From assembly GCA_963712765.1 (NCBI GenBank), contig CAVQIX010000005.1:186001-250000 (forward strand): a DNA stretch of 64,000 nt, read 5' to 3'. A model generated the notes under the pieces. That model was not told the origin of the DNA, ran no database searches, and was given only the letters and a program-made list of their open reading frames with translations. This stretch comes from CAXMST01 sp963712765 (GTDB taxonomy: Bacteria; Actinomycetota; Thermoleophilia; Solirubrobacterales; 70-9). This document shows positions 23,272 to 30,795 of this stretch, one piece after another (the first letter of the stretch is position 1; every line of letters begins with the position of its first letter). The translations under genes were made by a program, and so were the position numbers.

Positions 23272-23898
23272 TTACAGGACGTAGACGCTGGCGAAGACGA
23301 TGATCCACATCACGTCGACGAAGTGCCAGTAGATCCCCGGGACCTCGACGCCGAGGTGATCCTTGGCCTTGGGGCCGAAGTGCCCGCGCCAGACGCGGAT
23401 GTTGGCGAAGGTCAGCAGCAGCAGGCCGACGAAGACGTGGGCTCCGTGGAGGCCCGTGAGGCCGTAGAAGATCGAACCGAAGGCGCCGTCGCGGGCGCTG
23501 AAGCCGATGTGTATGTACTCGTTGATCTGGATGAAGAGGAAGGTCGCTCCGAGCAGCCAGGTGAGGCCGAGGCCCATCTTCAGCGCGTTGCGGTTGTTGT
23601 TGCGGATCCCCTCCAGCGCCCAGTGGATCGTGAAGGAGGAGCTGACGAGGATCACCGTGTTGATGCCGGCGACCAGCACCGGGAGCTCGAAACCGTCAGG
23701 CGGCCAGGCGCCTTCGTTGGCGACCGCGCGAATGAAGAAGTACGACGCGAAGAAGGCGCCGAACAGCATGATCTCCGAGATGATGAAGAGGAGGATGCCG
23801 AGCGTCTGGCGATCGATCTTCGAGGAGGCGTGGGCCTCCGGGGGACCGTGATGGTCGTGTGCGTGGGCGCCACCGACGGCGACAGAGGCGGACTCCAT
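23272..23898 (-). CDS. ctaE: Cytochrome c oxidase subunit III
   Basis: The protein has 208 residues with five predicted helices, the short bacterial form. Signatures are LGILLFIISEIMLFGAFFASY (helix with the conserved Glu), INTVILVSSSFTIHWA, and the C-terminal GLHGAHVFVGL and VEVPGIYWHFVDVMWIIVF (WHFVD motif). The N-terminal 30 residues are His-rich (HAHDHHGPPEAH), possibly a metal-binding head. Subunit III stabilises the oxygen-reducing core. Its ATG overlaps the stop of the Usp gene by one base, so it is the last gene of the operon 27521 to 23272. Confidence 0.95.
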   Translation of the reverse strand: MESASVAVGGAHAHDHHGPPEAHASSKIDRQTLGILLFIISEIMLFGAFFASYFFIRAVANEGAWPPDGFELPVLVAGINTVILVSSSFTIHWALEGIRNNNRNALKMGLGLTWLLGATFLFIQINEYIHIGFSARDGAFGSIFYGLTGLHGAHVFVGLLLLTFANIRVWRGHFGPKAKDHLGVEVPGIYWHFVDVMWIIVFASVYVL

Positions 23899-24776
23899 CA
23901 GGCGATCGCCCCCTCTCGGCTGCCGCTGCCCGGGGGCCCCACCGGAGCGGCGCCGCCCTCCGACTCGAAGTGCTCGACGTCCACGTCGGTGATCTCCCTG
24001 ACCCGCTCGATGAGACCATCCTCGAGCCACTTCGAGGAGCGCCCCGCAAAGGTCGAGATCAGCACGTCGTCCACCCGGTAATGGGCGATTGCGTTTTCCA
24101 CCGCGGCGAAGGGCTCGGGGCTCATCGGCTGCCCGGTGGCGTCGATCTCCTCGCGATAGAGGGCGGCCAGAGTCGAGGCGAGGCGATCGCAGACCTCTTC
24201 CCGCGGGGCGTCGCCGGAGGCCGGGCAGACGAAGGTGTAGCGGTGTGGGTGCTGCTTGTGACGCTCGATCAGGCGGCTGAGAAGATCGGGCGCATCGACG
24301 GTCTGGGTGGCGACGACCAGGGTGTGGGTCACGTCCCAGCGGACCGCGTCGTCCTCGATCCGCACCGGGATGTGTTCGACCGGGACGGAGAAGCGAGCGC
24401 GGGCCCACTCGATCAGGTCCTTGCGCATCAGTCCGAAGCGGGTCTCGGGAAGCGAGGAGATCAGAATCTCGTCAGGGTCGAAGGCGCGGACGGCGTCGTC
24501 GAGAGCCAACGATGAATCGGGGTCGAGCACGGTGGCGGTGGTCTCGATGCCGAAGTCGTGCAGGACCTTCTGGGTGACCTCGACCCGGCTCAGGGCCGCA
24601 TCACGGATCTCGTTTGCGTCGACGATCTGGCCGGCCACCGGCTGGTTCTGAGGCACCGCCAGAGCGACGTGCTCGGCTCCGGCCTCGACCCGCTCGCGGA
24701 TCGCTCCGAGCAGCTTGCGTCCGCCCGCGACCTCGTTCAGGAAGGCGAGGATCGTGTTTCCACTGCGCTCGCCCAT
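23898..24776 (-). CDS. Tandem universal-stress-protein-like protein in the oxidase operon
   Basis: The protein has 292 residues in two Usp-like alpha/beta halves. The first half (HVALAVPQNQPVAG..) ends PDEILISSLPETRFGLMRKDL and VPVEHIPVRI. The second half (THTLVVATQTVDAPDLLSRL..) ends VDDVLISTFAGRSSKWLEDGL and VDVEHF. No membrane segment is seen. It is overlapped at both ends by oxidase genes (TGATG at 23898 with ctaE, and ATG/TGA sharing at 24776 with ctaD), so it must be made together with the oxidase. Usp proteins sense nucleotide or stress state; a regulatory or assembly role is inferred. A membrane-bound relative lies at 20870-21541. Confidence 0.8.
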   Translation of the reverse strand: MGERSGNTILAFLNEVAGGRKLLGAIRERVEAGAEHVALAVPQNQPVAGQIVDANEIRDAALSRVEVTQKVLHDFGIETTATVLDPDSSLALDDAVRAFDPDEILISSLPETRFGLMRKDLIEWARARFSVPVEHIPVRIEDDAVRWDVTHTLVVATQTVDAPDLLSRLIERHKQHPHRYTFVCPASGDAPREEVCDRLASTLAALYREEIDATGQPMSPEPFAAVENAIAHYRVDDVLISTFAGRSSKWLEDGLIERVREITDVDVEHFESEGGAAPVGPPGSGSREGAIA

Positions 24777-26704
24777 CAGCCGCTGCCACCGCCCCCGGAT
24801 GCAGCGCCGGCAACCGCCGGCTCGGGGCCGGATACATCGGCCCCCTCCCCGTCGGAGAGGATCGCGTGCTTGGCGCCGGGGACTCCGAACTCGTAGGGAC
24901 CGCCGACGACGCGCGGGATCTCGTCGAAGTTGAACACCGGTGGCGGCGAGCTGACCAGCCACTCGATCGTCTTCGCCCGCCAGGGGTTCGGCCCGGCCTT
25001 GGGCCCGTAGCGCCAGCTGACGATCATGTTGTAGACGAAGATCAGCTGGGCGGCGCCGAGCACGAAGCTGAAGACGCTGATCAACAGGTTCCAGTCGCCG
25101 AACTGGGCCGCGTAGTCGGCGACCCGGCGTGGCATCCCGTCCATTCCGACCCAGTGCATGGGGAGGAAGGTCCCCAACATGCCGATCGTCGTCCCCCAGA
25201 AATGCCAGCGCCCGAGCCGCTCGTCGTACATGCGGCCGGTCATCTTCGGGAACCAGTGATACAGGCCGCAGAAGATCGTGAACACCGAGCCGCCGAACAG
25301 CACGAAGTGGAGGTGGGCAACTACGAAGTAGGTGTCGGAGACGTGGATATCGATCGGGATCAAGCCCAGCATCACGCCCGAGATGCCACCGATCACGAAG
25401 GTGACGATGAACCCCAGCGCGAACAGCATCGAGGTGTTCTCGATGTGCAGCTTCGAGTCGAACAGGGTTCCGAGCCAGCTGAATATCTTGATCCCGGTCG
25501 GGACCGCGATCAGCAACGTCGTGATCATCATCGGTACGCGCAACCAGGCGAACATGCCCGCAACGAACATGTGGTGCGCCCAGACCGCGAATGCGAGCAC
25601 GACGATCCCAAGCAGGGCGAGCGCCATCAAGCGATAGCCGAAGATCGTCTTGCGGGCGTGGGTCGAGATCACCTCGCTGACGATCCCGAAGCCCGGCAGC
25701 ATCATGATGTAGACGGCCGGGTGGGAGTAGAACCAGAAGATGTGCTGGTAGCTGATCACGTCGCCACCGGCGGCGGCCTGGAAGAAGTTCGTGCCCAGAG
25801 CGCGATCGAAGAGGACCATGAACTGGGCGCCGGCGATGAACGGCGTCGCGCCGACCACCAGCAGCGAGGTGGAGAGGTTCGCCCAGACGAGCAGGGGCAT
25901 CCGCCAGAAGGTCATTCCGGGCGCACGCATGGTCACGATCGTGACCAGGAAGTTGAGCGCGGTCGCGATCGACGACGCTCCGGCGAACTGGACTCCCAGA
26001 TTGAAGAACGATTGCCCCAACGGTGCCCCGGTACTTAACGGGGCGTAGCCGGTCCAGCCGGCGTCGAAGGCGCCGCCCGGGACGGCGAAGGAGGCGAGGA
26101 AGAGGATGCCGCCGATCGGGAGCATCCAGAAGCTGAGCGCGTTCAGCCGCGGGAAGGCCATGTCCGGCGCGCCGATCATCAGCGGAAGGACGTAGTTGGC
26201 GAGACCGGCGAACACCGGGACGATGAAGAGGAAGATCATGATCGCCGCGTGCGTGGAGAAGAGGCCGTTGTAGGTCTGCGGATCGACGACCTGGGTGCCG
26301 GGCTGCGCCAGCTCGGCGCGGATGCCCATTGCGAGCAAGCCGCCGATCAGGAAGAAGATGAAGGTCGTGACGACGTACTGGATTCCGATCACCTTGTGAT
26401 CGGTGTTGAACTTGAAGTAGTCCTTCCAGCTGGTCGCCCCATGGCTGGAGTGATCCTCGGGGATGGTCGGCTTGCCGACGGCCCAGCGCAGCCAGTAATC
26501 GAAGGCTCCGAGGCCGGCGAGCCAGCCGAGCGGAGCGGTGATTGCGGGGACGATGATGTGGGGGTAGCCGGTCTGCTCGGTCTGGAAGATCTCGAGGCCG
26601 CTGATCGCGCGCAGGGCGACGACGAGCCCGAATCCGAATCCGGCACCGATCACAGCGCCGAATATCGCTCGGGTCCAACCTGGCTGTCTGAGGGCTACTG
26701 GCAA
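24776..26704 (-). CDS. ctaD: Cytochrome c oxidase subunit I, type A2
   Basis: The protein has 642 residues. All cofactor ligands are present: low-spin heme His152 and His466, heme a3 His464, CuB His328, His377 and His378, with Tyr332 for the His-Tyr cross-link. The helix VI motif is YSHPAVY (Tyr-Ser instead of Glu), the mark of A2 oxidases such as caa3 enzymes. K-channel Lys406 and D-channel Asp181/Asn188 are kept. An N-terminal extension of about 100 residues with two extra membrane helices (about 12-35 and 47-70) precedes the usual HKVIG start. The start is TTG 26704 with AGGAG eight bases upstream. Confidence 0.96.
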   Translation of the reverse strand: MPVALRQPGWTRAIFGAVIGAGFGFGLVVALRAISGLEIFQTEQTGYPHIIVPAITAPLGWLAGLGAFDYWLRWAVGKPTIPEDHSSHGATSWKDYFKFNTDHKVIGIQYVVTTFIFFLIGGLLAMGIRAELAQPGTQVVDPQTYNGLFSTHAAIMIFLFIVPVFAGLANYVLPLMIGAPDMAFPRLNALSFWMLPIGGILFLASFAVPGGAFDAGWTGYAPLSTGAPLGQSFFNLGVQFAGASSIATALNFLVTIVTMRAPGMTFWRMPLLVWANLSTSLLVVGATPFIAGAQFMVLFDRALGTNFFQAAAGGDVISYQHIFWFYSHPAVYIMMLPGFGIVSEVISTHARKTIFGYRLMALALLGIVVLAFAVWAHHMFVAGMFAWLRVPMMITTLLIAVPTGIKIFSWLGTLFDSKLHIENTSMLFALGFIVTFVIGGISGVMLGLIPIDIHVSDTYFVVAHLHFVLFGGSVFTIFCGLYHWFPKMTGRMYDERLGRWHFWGTTIGMLGTFLPMHWVGMDGMPRRVADYAAQFGDWNLLISVFSFVLGAAQLIFVYNMIVSWRYGPKAGPNPWRAKTIEWLVSSPPPVFNFDEIPRVVGGPYEFGVPGAKHAILSDGEGADVSGPEPAVAGAASGGGGSG

Positions 26705-26714
26705 ATCAACACTC

Positions 26715-27521
26715 CTATCCGTCGGCGAGGCTTCCTGCGCCGCTACCCCCTGCGACTCCGTTTCCTACCTGGCCTGAGTCCGGGATGTCCTTCTGCTCGG
26801 CGAGCCACGCGTCGAAGGATGCCTGATCTTCGGTCACCGCAACCGCCCGCATCGTCGAGTGGCCGAACCCGCAGAGCTCGGTGCAGACCACCGAGTAGGT
26901 CCCCTCGACCGTCGGCGTCACCCTGACGATGTTGTCGATGTCATCGTCGCCGTCGAGTTCCGCGCCGGGAACGAGGTCGCGCTTGATCCGCCACTCCGGC
27001 ACCCAGAAGGAGTGCACGACGTCGAGGGCCGAAAGATGGAGCTCGAGCTGGCGGCCGGATGGGGCGTGCAGCTCAGTCGAGGTCTTGCCGGCCTCGGGAT
27101 AGTCGAAGCGCCAGGCGTACTGCTGGGCGGTGACGTCGACGCGCAGCGCGTCGGAGGCCTCCGCCTCGATGTCGCTGAGCACGACGGTCGAGTAGGCGCC
27201 GGCGAAGAGCACGATGATCGTCGGGATCAGCGTCCAGACGACCTCGAGGCGGGTGTTGCCATGGATCGGCTCGCCGTCGCTCTCATCCCCCGGCTTCGCC
27301 CGGTACTTCCAGATCGCGTAGATCATCATCACCATCACGACGCTGAAGACGAACGAGCTGAGCACGATCATCACGTCGAGCAGCGTGTCGATGTCATCGG
27401 CCTCGGCCGAGCCCGCGAGGCCATTCCAGTTCGGGATCAGCATGATCACCGAGGTCACGACCGTCAGAGCGAGGGTCACGCCGGCGAGGCGCAGGAAGGT
27501 GGCGGGGGTCATGTCCTTCAT
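26715..27521 (-). CDS. ctaC: Cytochrome c oxidase subunit II with intact CuA site
   Basis: The protein has 268 residues. It has an N-terminal hydrophobic segment (about 9-28), two further membrane helices (about 47-72 and 95-112) and a cupredoxin domain opening VTAQQYAWRFDYPEAG. The CuA ligands are complete: His170 (DVVHSFWVPEW), Cys213, Glu215, Cys217, His221 and Met224 (CTELCGFGHSTM). It therefore accepts electrons from cytochrome c. No fused cytochrome c domain is present, so a separate carrier such as the diheme lipoprotein at 19878 is needed. Two in-frame ATGs lie at the start (27521 and 27512). It is the first gene of the operon. Confidence 0.96.
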   Translation of the reverse strand: MKDMTPATFLRLAGVTLALTVVTSVIMLIPNWNGLAGSAEADDIDTLLDVMIVLSSFVFSVVMVMMIYAIWKYRAKPGDESDGEPIHGNTRLEVVWTLIPTIIVLFAGAYSTVVLSDIEAEASDALRVDVTAQQYAWRFDYPEAGKTSTELHAPSGRQLELHLSALDVVHSFWVPEWRIKRDLVPGAELDGDDDIDNIVRVTPTVEGTYSVVCTELCGFGHSTMRAVAVTEDQASFDAWLAEQKDIPDSGQVGNGVAGGSGAGSLADG

Positions 27522-27612
27522 TCGACGCTGAGCATTCTATTCAGTGGGCGGCGGCGGGCGGCGCGACCCTGGTGATAGTGCCGATTGGGACTATCGACCG
27601 CCGGCAATGCCG

Positions 27613-29169
27613 CTAACCAAGCGGGATCGGGTCGAGGCCGTCGAGGTCGCCCGCGGAGGCCGCCAGCACGCCTCGCGCGACCCCCTCCCAACTCCAGCGC
27701 TCGGCGACAGTCGTGCGCAGCGCCAACTCGGCCTCAGAGCGCAGCTCCGGATCGAGCCTGGACCAGCGGACCAGGCGGTCGGCGATCGCCTCGACAGCGT
27801 CGTCCTCGATCGGGAACGAGGTCAGGCCGCGGGCCGGCGGCGGCATCGCCGCGTCCAGGGCCGAGGCGACCTCGGCGAGGCCGGAGTGGCCGGAGCAGAC
27901 GGGGAGGGCACCGGCCGACGCTGCCTCGGCGGCGACCATTCCGAAGGCCTCTGGGAAGGTGCTCGGCACGACCATGGCGTCGCTGGCCGCGACCGCGTCG
28001 GCGACCTCGGAGTGCTCGAGCCGACCGCAGAAGTGCACGCTCCCGGCGGCTGAGGCCCCGGCCTCGCGCCAGCCCGCGGGAGGGTCGGCAAGGAAGGCCG
28101 AGAGGATCCGCAGCGGTCGCTCCGCCCCGCCCTCCAGCGACCAGCCCGCGCTCGCGACCTCCCGGGCGGCGGCGAGGTCGCCCCCGACGATCGCAGACCA
28201 CAGCCGCTCCAAACCGTCGCGATAGGCGCCGAAGCCGACGATCAGCAGCTCGGCATCGGGACTCGCGGCGCGAACCAGAGGCCAGCTCGCGAGCAGCAGG
28301 TCGGCACCCTTGGAGACGATCAGCTTGCCGACGAAGAGCACCCGCATCCCCGGGGCGGCTGCGTAGGCGCGCAGGGCGGCCGCCGCCTCGGCGCCGTCGC
28401 GGCCGAAGGAGTCGCCGCCGGAGCCCGGGTCAGGAGCCATACCCCCCAAGCGGTCGGCCAGCGCGAGCAGCGCCTCGTCGGCCTGCCCTCGATCCGCCGG
28501 TGCGAAGCGCTCGACGTCAACTCCTGGCGGGCCGAGCCGGGTCTTGCGCTCGACCTTGACGTCTCGCATCGTCGCCCAGAGGCTGCGGGCGGTGTGCGAG
28601 GAGCCGACCAGGATCGCCTCGGCAGCGTTCACCCCCTCCTTGGCGTAGGGAAGGAACCGCGGGTGGGGCTTGACGGTGTAGGAAAGGGCGCTGCCGTGAA
28701 CCTTGGCGGCGAAACGGACCCCGGCGCGGGCGAGGATCGCGGGTCCCATGATCAGGTGGTTGGCGAGCGCGGCGTCGAAGCCATCGAGGCGCCGCTCCGC
28801 CTCTTTCACCGCCTCCGCGTTGGCGGTGAGGTAGGTCTCGATCTCGGCGTCGGACATCGCCGGGAACGTCTTCACGCGGAAGCCGGTGTAGCGGTCCTCG
28901 ACGTAGACCGGGAGCAGGCCGCCGATGTCGGGCAGCCAGGCGGTGACCGAGCCGCTCCCGGGGCTCAGGCCCGCCGTCGCCACGGCGACCGGCTCGCCGC
29001 CCTCCCAGCTCACCACCGAGTCGATCCAGGAGAGACCCGCGGCCTCGCGGTCCTGGCAGAAGAGATGCACCTCGTGGCCGAGACCGGCCAGCGCCCGCGA
29101 AAGGCTGGCGTTGTAGATGTTGCTGCCGGTGCCCCTGAGCAGATAGCCATGGAAGATGAGGATGCGGAT
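27613..29169 (-). CDS. GT4-family glycosyltransferase (start codon non-canonical)
   Basis: This GT-B-fold glycosyltransferase has about 518 residues. The N-terminal strand IRILIFHGYLLRGTGSNIYN with the glycine-rich acceptor loop matches MRILxxHGYLLxGTGSNxYN of homologues. It is followed by VGSSHTARSL, RVLFVGKLIVSKGADLLL (start of the nucleotide-sugar domain) and TFPEAFGMVAAEAASAGALPV, the EX7E-type motif. No ATG, GTG or TTG lies in frame ahead of that N-terminal strand. The first in-frame GTG (29070) would delete the first Rossmann strand. ATC at 29169 or 29163 is the position equivalent to the usual Met. The gene is divergent from the zinc-ribbon gene 52 bases away. Confidence 0.8.
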   Translation of the reverse strand: MRILIFHGYLLRGTGSNIYNASLSRALAGLGHEVHLFCQDREAAGLSWIDSVVSWEGGEPVAVATAGLSPGSGSVTAWLPDIGGLLPVYVEDRYTGFRVKTFPAMSDAEIETYLTANAEAVKEAERRLDGFDAALANHLIMGPAILARAGVRFAAKVHGSALSYTVKPHPRFLPYAKEGVNAAEAILVGSSHTARSLWATMRDVKVERKTRLGPPGVDVERFAPADRGQADEALLALADRLGGMAPDPGSGGDSFGRDGAEAAAALRAYAAAPGMRVLFVGKLIVSKGADLLLASWPLVRAASPDAELLIVGFGAYRDGLERLWSAIVGGDLAAAREVASAGWSLEGGAERPLRILSAFLADPPAGWREAGASAAGSVHFCGRLEHSEVADAVAASDAMVVPSTFPEAFGMVAAEAASAGALPVCSGHSGLAEVASALDAAMPPPARGLTSFPIEDDAVEAIADRLVRWSRLDPELRSEAELALRTTVAERWSWEGVARGVLAASAGDLDGLDPIPLG

Positions 29170-29208
29170 CGCCCCATCTTGTCGTGGACAGCGGACCGCT
29201 GCAGTCGT

Positions 29209-29214
29209 TAGGGT
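29209..29214 (+). promoter_or_regulatory. -10 hexamer TAGGGT for a leaderless transcript
   Basis: TAGGGT ends 7 bases before GTG 29222. Confidence 0.45.
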
Positions 29215-29221
29215 TCCGGCC

Positions 29222-29497
29222 GTGGCCGAACGACAGACCTACAGGTACCGCGCCCCCGCCTCCGGCCGGGAGGCCTTCGTCGAGGCCGAGCCCGGCGGCG
29301 TCTACATCGATCGCGAGAGCGGCGAGGAGCTGCAGCCGGTGACCCGCACCCTGCCCCTGGCGCCATCCGCCTCGAATCTCGTTCGCAGCCCCGAGAACCT
29401 CCGCCAATGCAGGCGATGCGAGCAGCTGATCGGACTGGACGTGAGCGATTGCCCCTACTGCGGGCTGCGCCAGGAAGCCACCAACGGCGAGCAGTGA
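29222..29497 (+). CDS. Small zinc-ribbon protein
   Basis: The protein has 91 residues. The C-terminal part has two CxxC knuckles, CRRCEQLIGLDVSDCPYCG (about residues 64-82), typical of a zinc ribbon. The N-terminal part (TYRYRAPASGREAFVEAEPGG) is polar without a known domain. GTG 29222 is supported by the -10 hexamer seven bases upstream; an earlier in-frame ATG (29156) overlaps the divergent glycosyltransferase. The stop overlaps the next gene as GTGA, so the two are translated together. Function unknown. Confidence 0.72.
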   Translation: MAERQTYRYRAPASGREAFVEAEPGGVYIDRESGEELQPVTRTLPLAPSASNLVRSPENLRQCRRCEQLIGLDVSDCPYCGLRQEATNGEQ

Positions 29498-29838
29498 GCA
29501 GCCGCGACGCGCCACGGTTGCTCGCCTCGCTCGCCGCCGCCGCCCTCCTCTCACTCGGCTCCGCCGCCTGCGGTGACGACGAGTCGGTGACCACGAGCGA
29601 CATCGAGGTCGAGGAGCCGTCGACCACCAGCACCACCTCCACGCGGTCCACCACCCCTTCCACCACGACGACCGACACAACCGACACGACGACCACCACG
29701 ACCACCACCGAGGGCGGCGGTTCGGGCGGGTCCGGAGGATCGGGTGGATCCGGCGGCGGGAACTCGGGCTCAGGCGACGTCAGTCCGCAGGAGGCGTTCG
29801 AGCAGTTCTGCGACGAGAACCCCGGCGCCTGCGGCTGA
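29494..29838 (+). CDS. Thr/Ser-rich lipoprotein
   Basis: The protein has 114 residues. The signal peptide LLASLAAAALLSLGSAAC ends in a lipobox (SAAC, Cys about residue 25). The exported part is a Thr/Ser-rich stalk (STTSTTSTRSTTPSTTTT.., about residues 38-70), a Gly/Ser linker (GGGSGGSGG..) and a short C-terminal helix with two Cys (FEQFCDENPGACG). The same Thr-rich design is seen in the lipoprotein at 59607-60113. Such stalks are often glycosylated and span the cell wall. The start GTG overlaps the zinc-ribbon stop. Confidence 0.72.
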   Translation: MSSRDAPRLLASLAAAALLSLGSAACGDDESVTTSDIEVEEPSTTSTTSTRSTTPSTTTTDTTDTTTTTTTTEGGGSGGSGGSGGSGGGNSGSGDVSPQEAFEQFCDENPGACG

Positions 29839-29858
29839 TCCGCCGCGACGCGGCCTAG

Positions 29859-30617
29859 TTAGCTGTTCCTCTTGCCCGAGTCCTTCTTGGTCGGCACGAA
29901 GTAGACCCAGTAGAGGATGCGCTCACCGTTGTAGCGGCAGCCGTACTTGCGGGTCGTACCGACCTTCATCTGAGGTCGCGACTTCTCCCGGTTCTCCTCG
30001 CCGTCGCTGCCGACGTTGCAGCGCTTCGAGTTGCGACTCGCCAGCCACTGCGACTTGCGGCCGGCGTTGAGCGCGAAGTTGGTCGTCCAGCTCGGCACGG
30101 TCAGTGCCATGACCCGGCCCTTCTTCACCCGGAGCGGTTTCTTGAGGGTGAACACCGGGCGGCTGCCGAGATGTCCGGAGAGGTCGACCGCGGGGGTCTG
30201 TTTGACGAGCTTGAACTGGGCCTTCCCCTTCGGATTGAGAACACCGACGCGCGCGTATGAATCCTTCCCGAATCGGGTGCTGGCGAGAGTCTCCTCAAAG
30301 AAGTCACGCGAGACCTTGTCGGGCTTGGCGAGGTCGATGCTCCAGGCGACGATGTGGCCGTCCCTGGGGGCCTTGAAGACCTCCTTGTTGCCGTCGATCG
30401 AGGTCTGAAAGCCCGAGACCTTCGCCGTCGCCTGACAGGCCTGCTTCGGGCAGGTCGGCTTGTCGTTGGTCTTCGACGCGCCGAGCACCTTGGTCTTGCG
30501 GGCACCGTCGGCGAAGTTGGTCACGGCGAGCCCGGCGAGCACGCAGAGCACGAGCGCCGCCAGCGCGAGGCGGATCCGGCCCGCGGAGCGGTCGGGGCTT
30601 TGGGAGGAGTGTGTCAT
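29859..30617 (-). CDS. Uncharacterised exported protein
   Basis: The protein has 252 residues. One N-terminal hydrophobic segment (IRLALAALVLCVLAGLAVTNF) serves as signal or anchor. A mature domain with four Cys follows, two in TCPKQACQ near its start and two in KRCNVG and YGCRYNG near its end, suggesting disulfides. The middle (GHIVAWSIDLAKPD.., ARVGVLNPKGKAQFKLVKQTP) looks like a beta-sandwich. The basic tail ends VPTKKDSGKRNS. I do not recognise the family. ATG 30617 is chosen as the start of the signal segment. It is convergent with the Thr-rich lipoprotein. Confidence 0.7.
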   Translation of the reverse strand: MTHSSQSPDRSAGRIRLALAALVLCVLAGLAVTNFADGARKTKVLGASKTNDKPTCPKQACQATAKVSGFQTSIDGNKEVFKAPRDGHIVAWSIDLAKPDKVSRDFFEETLASTRFGKDSYARVGVLNPKGKAQFKLVKQTPAVDLSGHLGSRPVFTLKKPLRVKKGRVMALTVPSWTTNFALNAGRKSQWLASRNSKRCNVGSDGEENREKSRPQMKVGTTRKYGCRYNGERILYWVYFVPTKKDSGKRNS

Positions 30618-30781
30618 CGGGTTTCCGAACACCTTAGAGGCGCCTAGGTTGCGCTCGCGGACCTCGTGGCAGCTGTCATGGGGTACCAATGAGAAGTCTA
30701 GGCAGCGGCGATGTCGGCACCAGGTCGCGATGGGCGCGGCGGGATGGATCGCCCGCCGGGGAGGATCGGCGGTGCGGTCAA

Positions 30782-30787
30782 TAGACT
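30782..30787 (+). promoter_or_regulatory. -10 hexamer TAGACT for a leaderless transcript
   Basis: TAGACT ends 8 bases before ATG 30796 of the ABC ATPase. The 178-base divergent gap 30618-30795 holds no other feature I can support. Confidence 0.5.
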
Positions 30788-30795
30788 GAGATCGG

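Noticed and set aside
24777..26678. Extension of the Usp frame across the whole ctaD gene
   Set aside because: The extra sequence is Arg/Asp/His-rich shadow of ctaD in another frame; the Usp start at 24776 fits overlap with the ctaD stop.
29208..29708. Val-rich minus-strand frame opposite the Thr-rich lipoprotein
   Set aside because: It is the reverse complement of ACC/ACG threonine codons, giving artificial Val/Ser runs.
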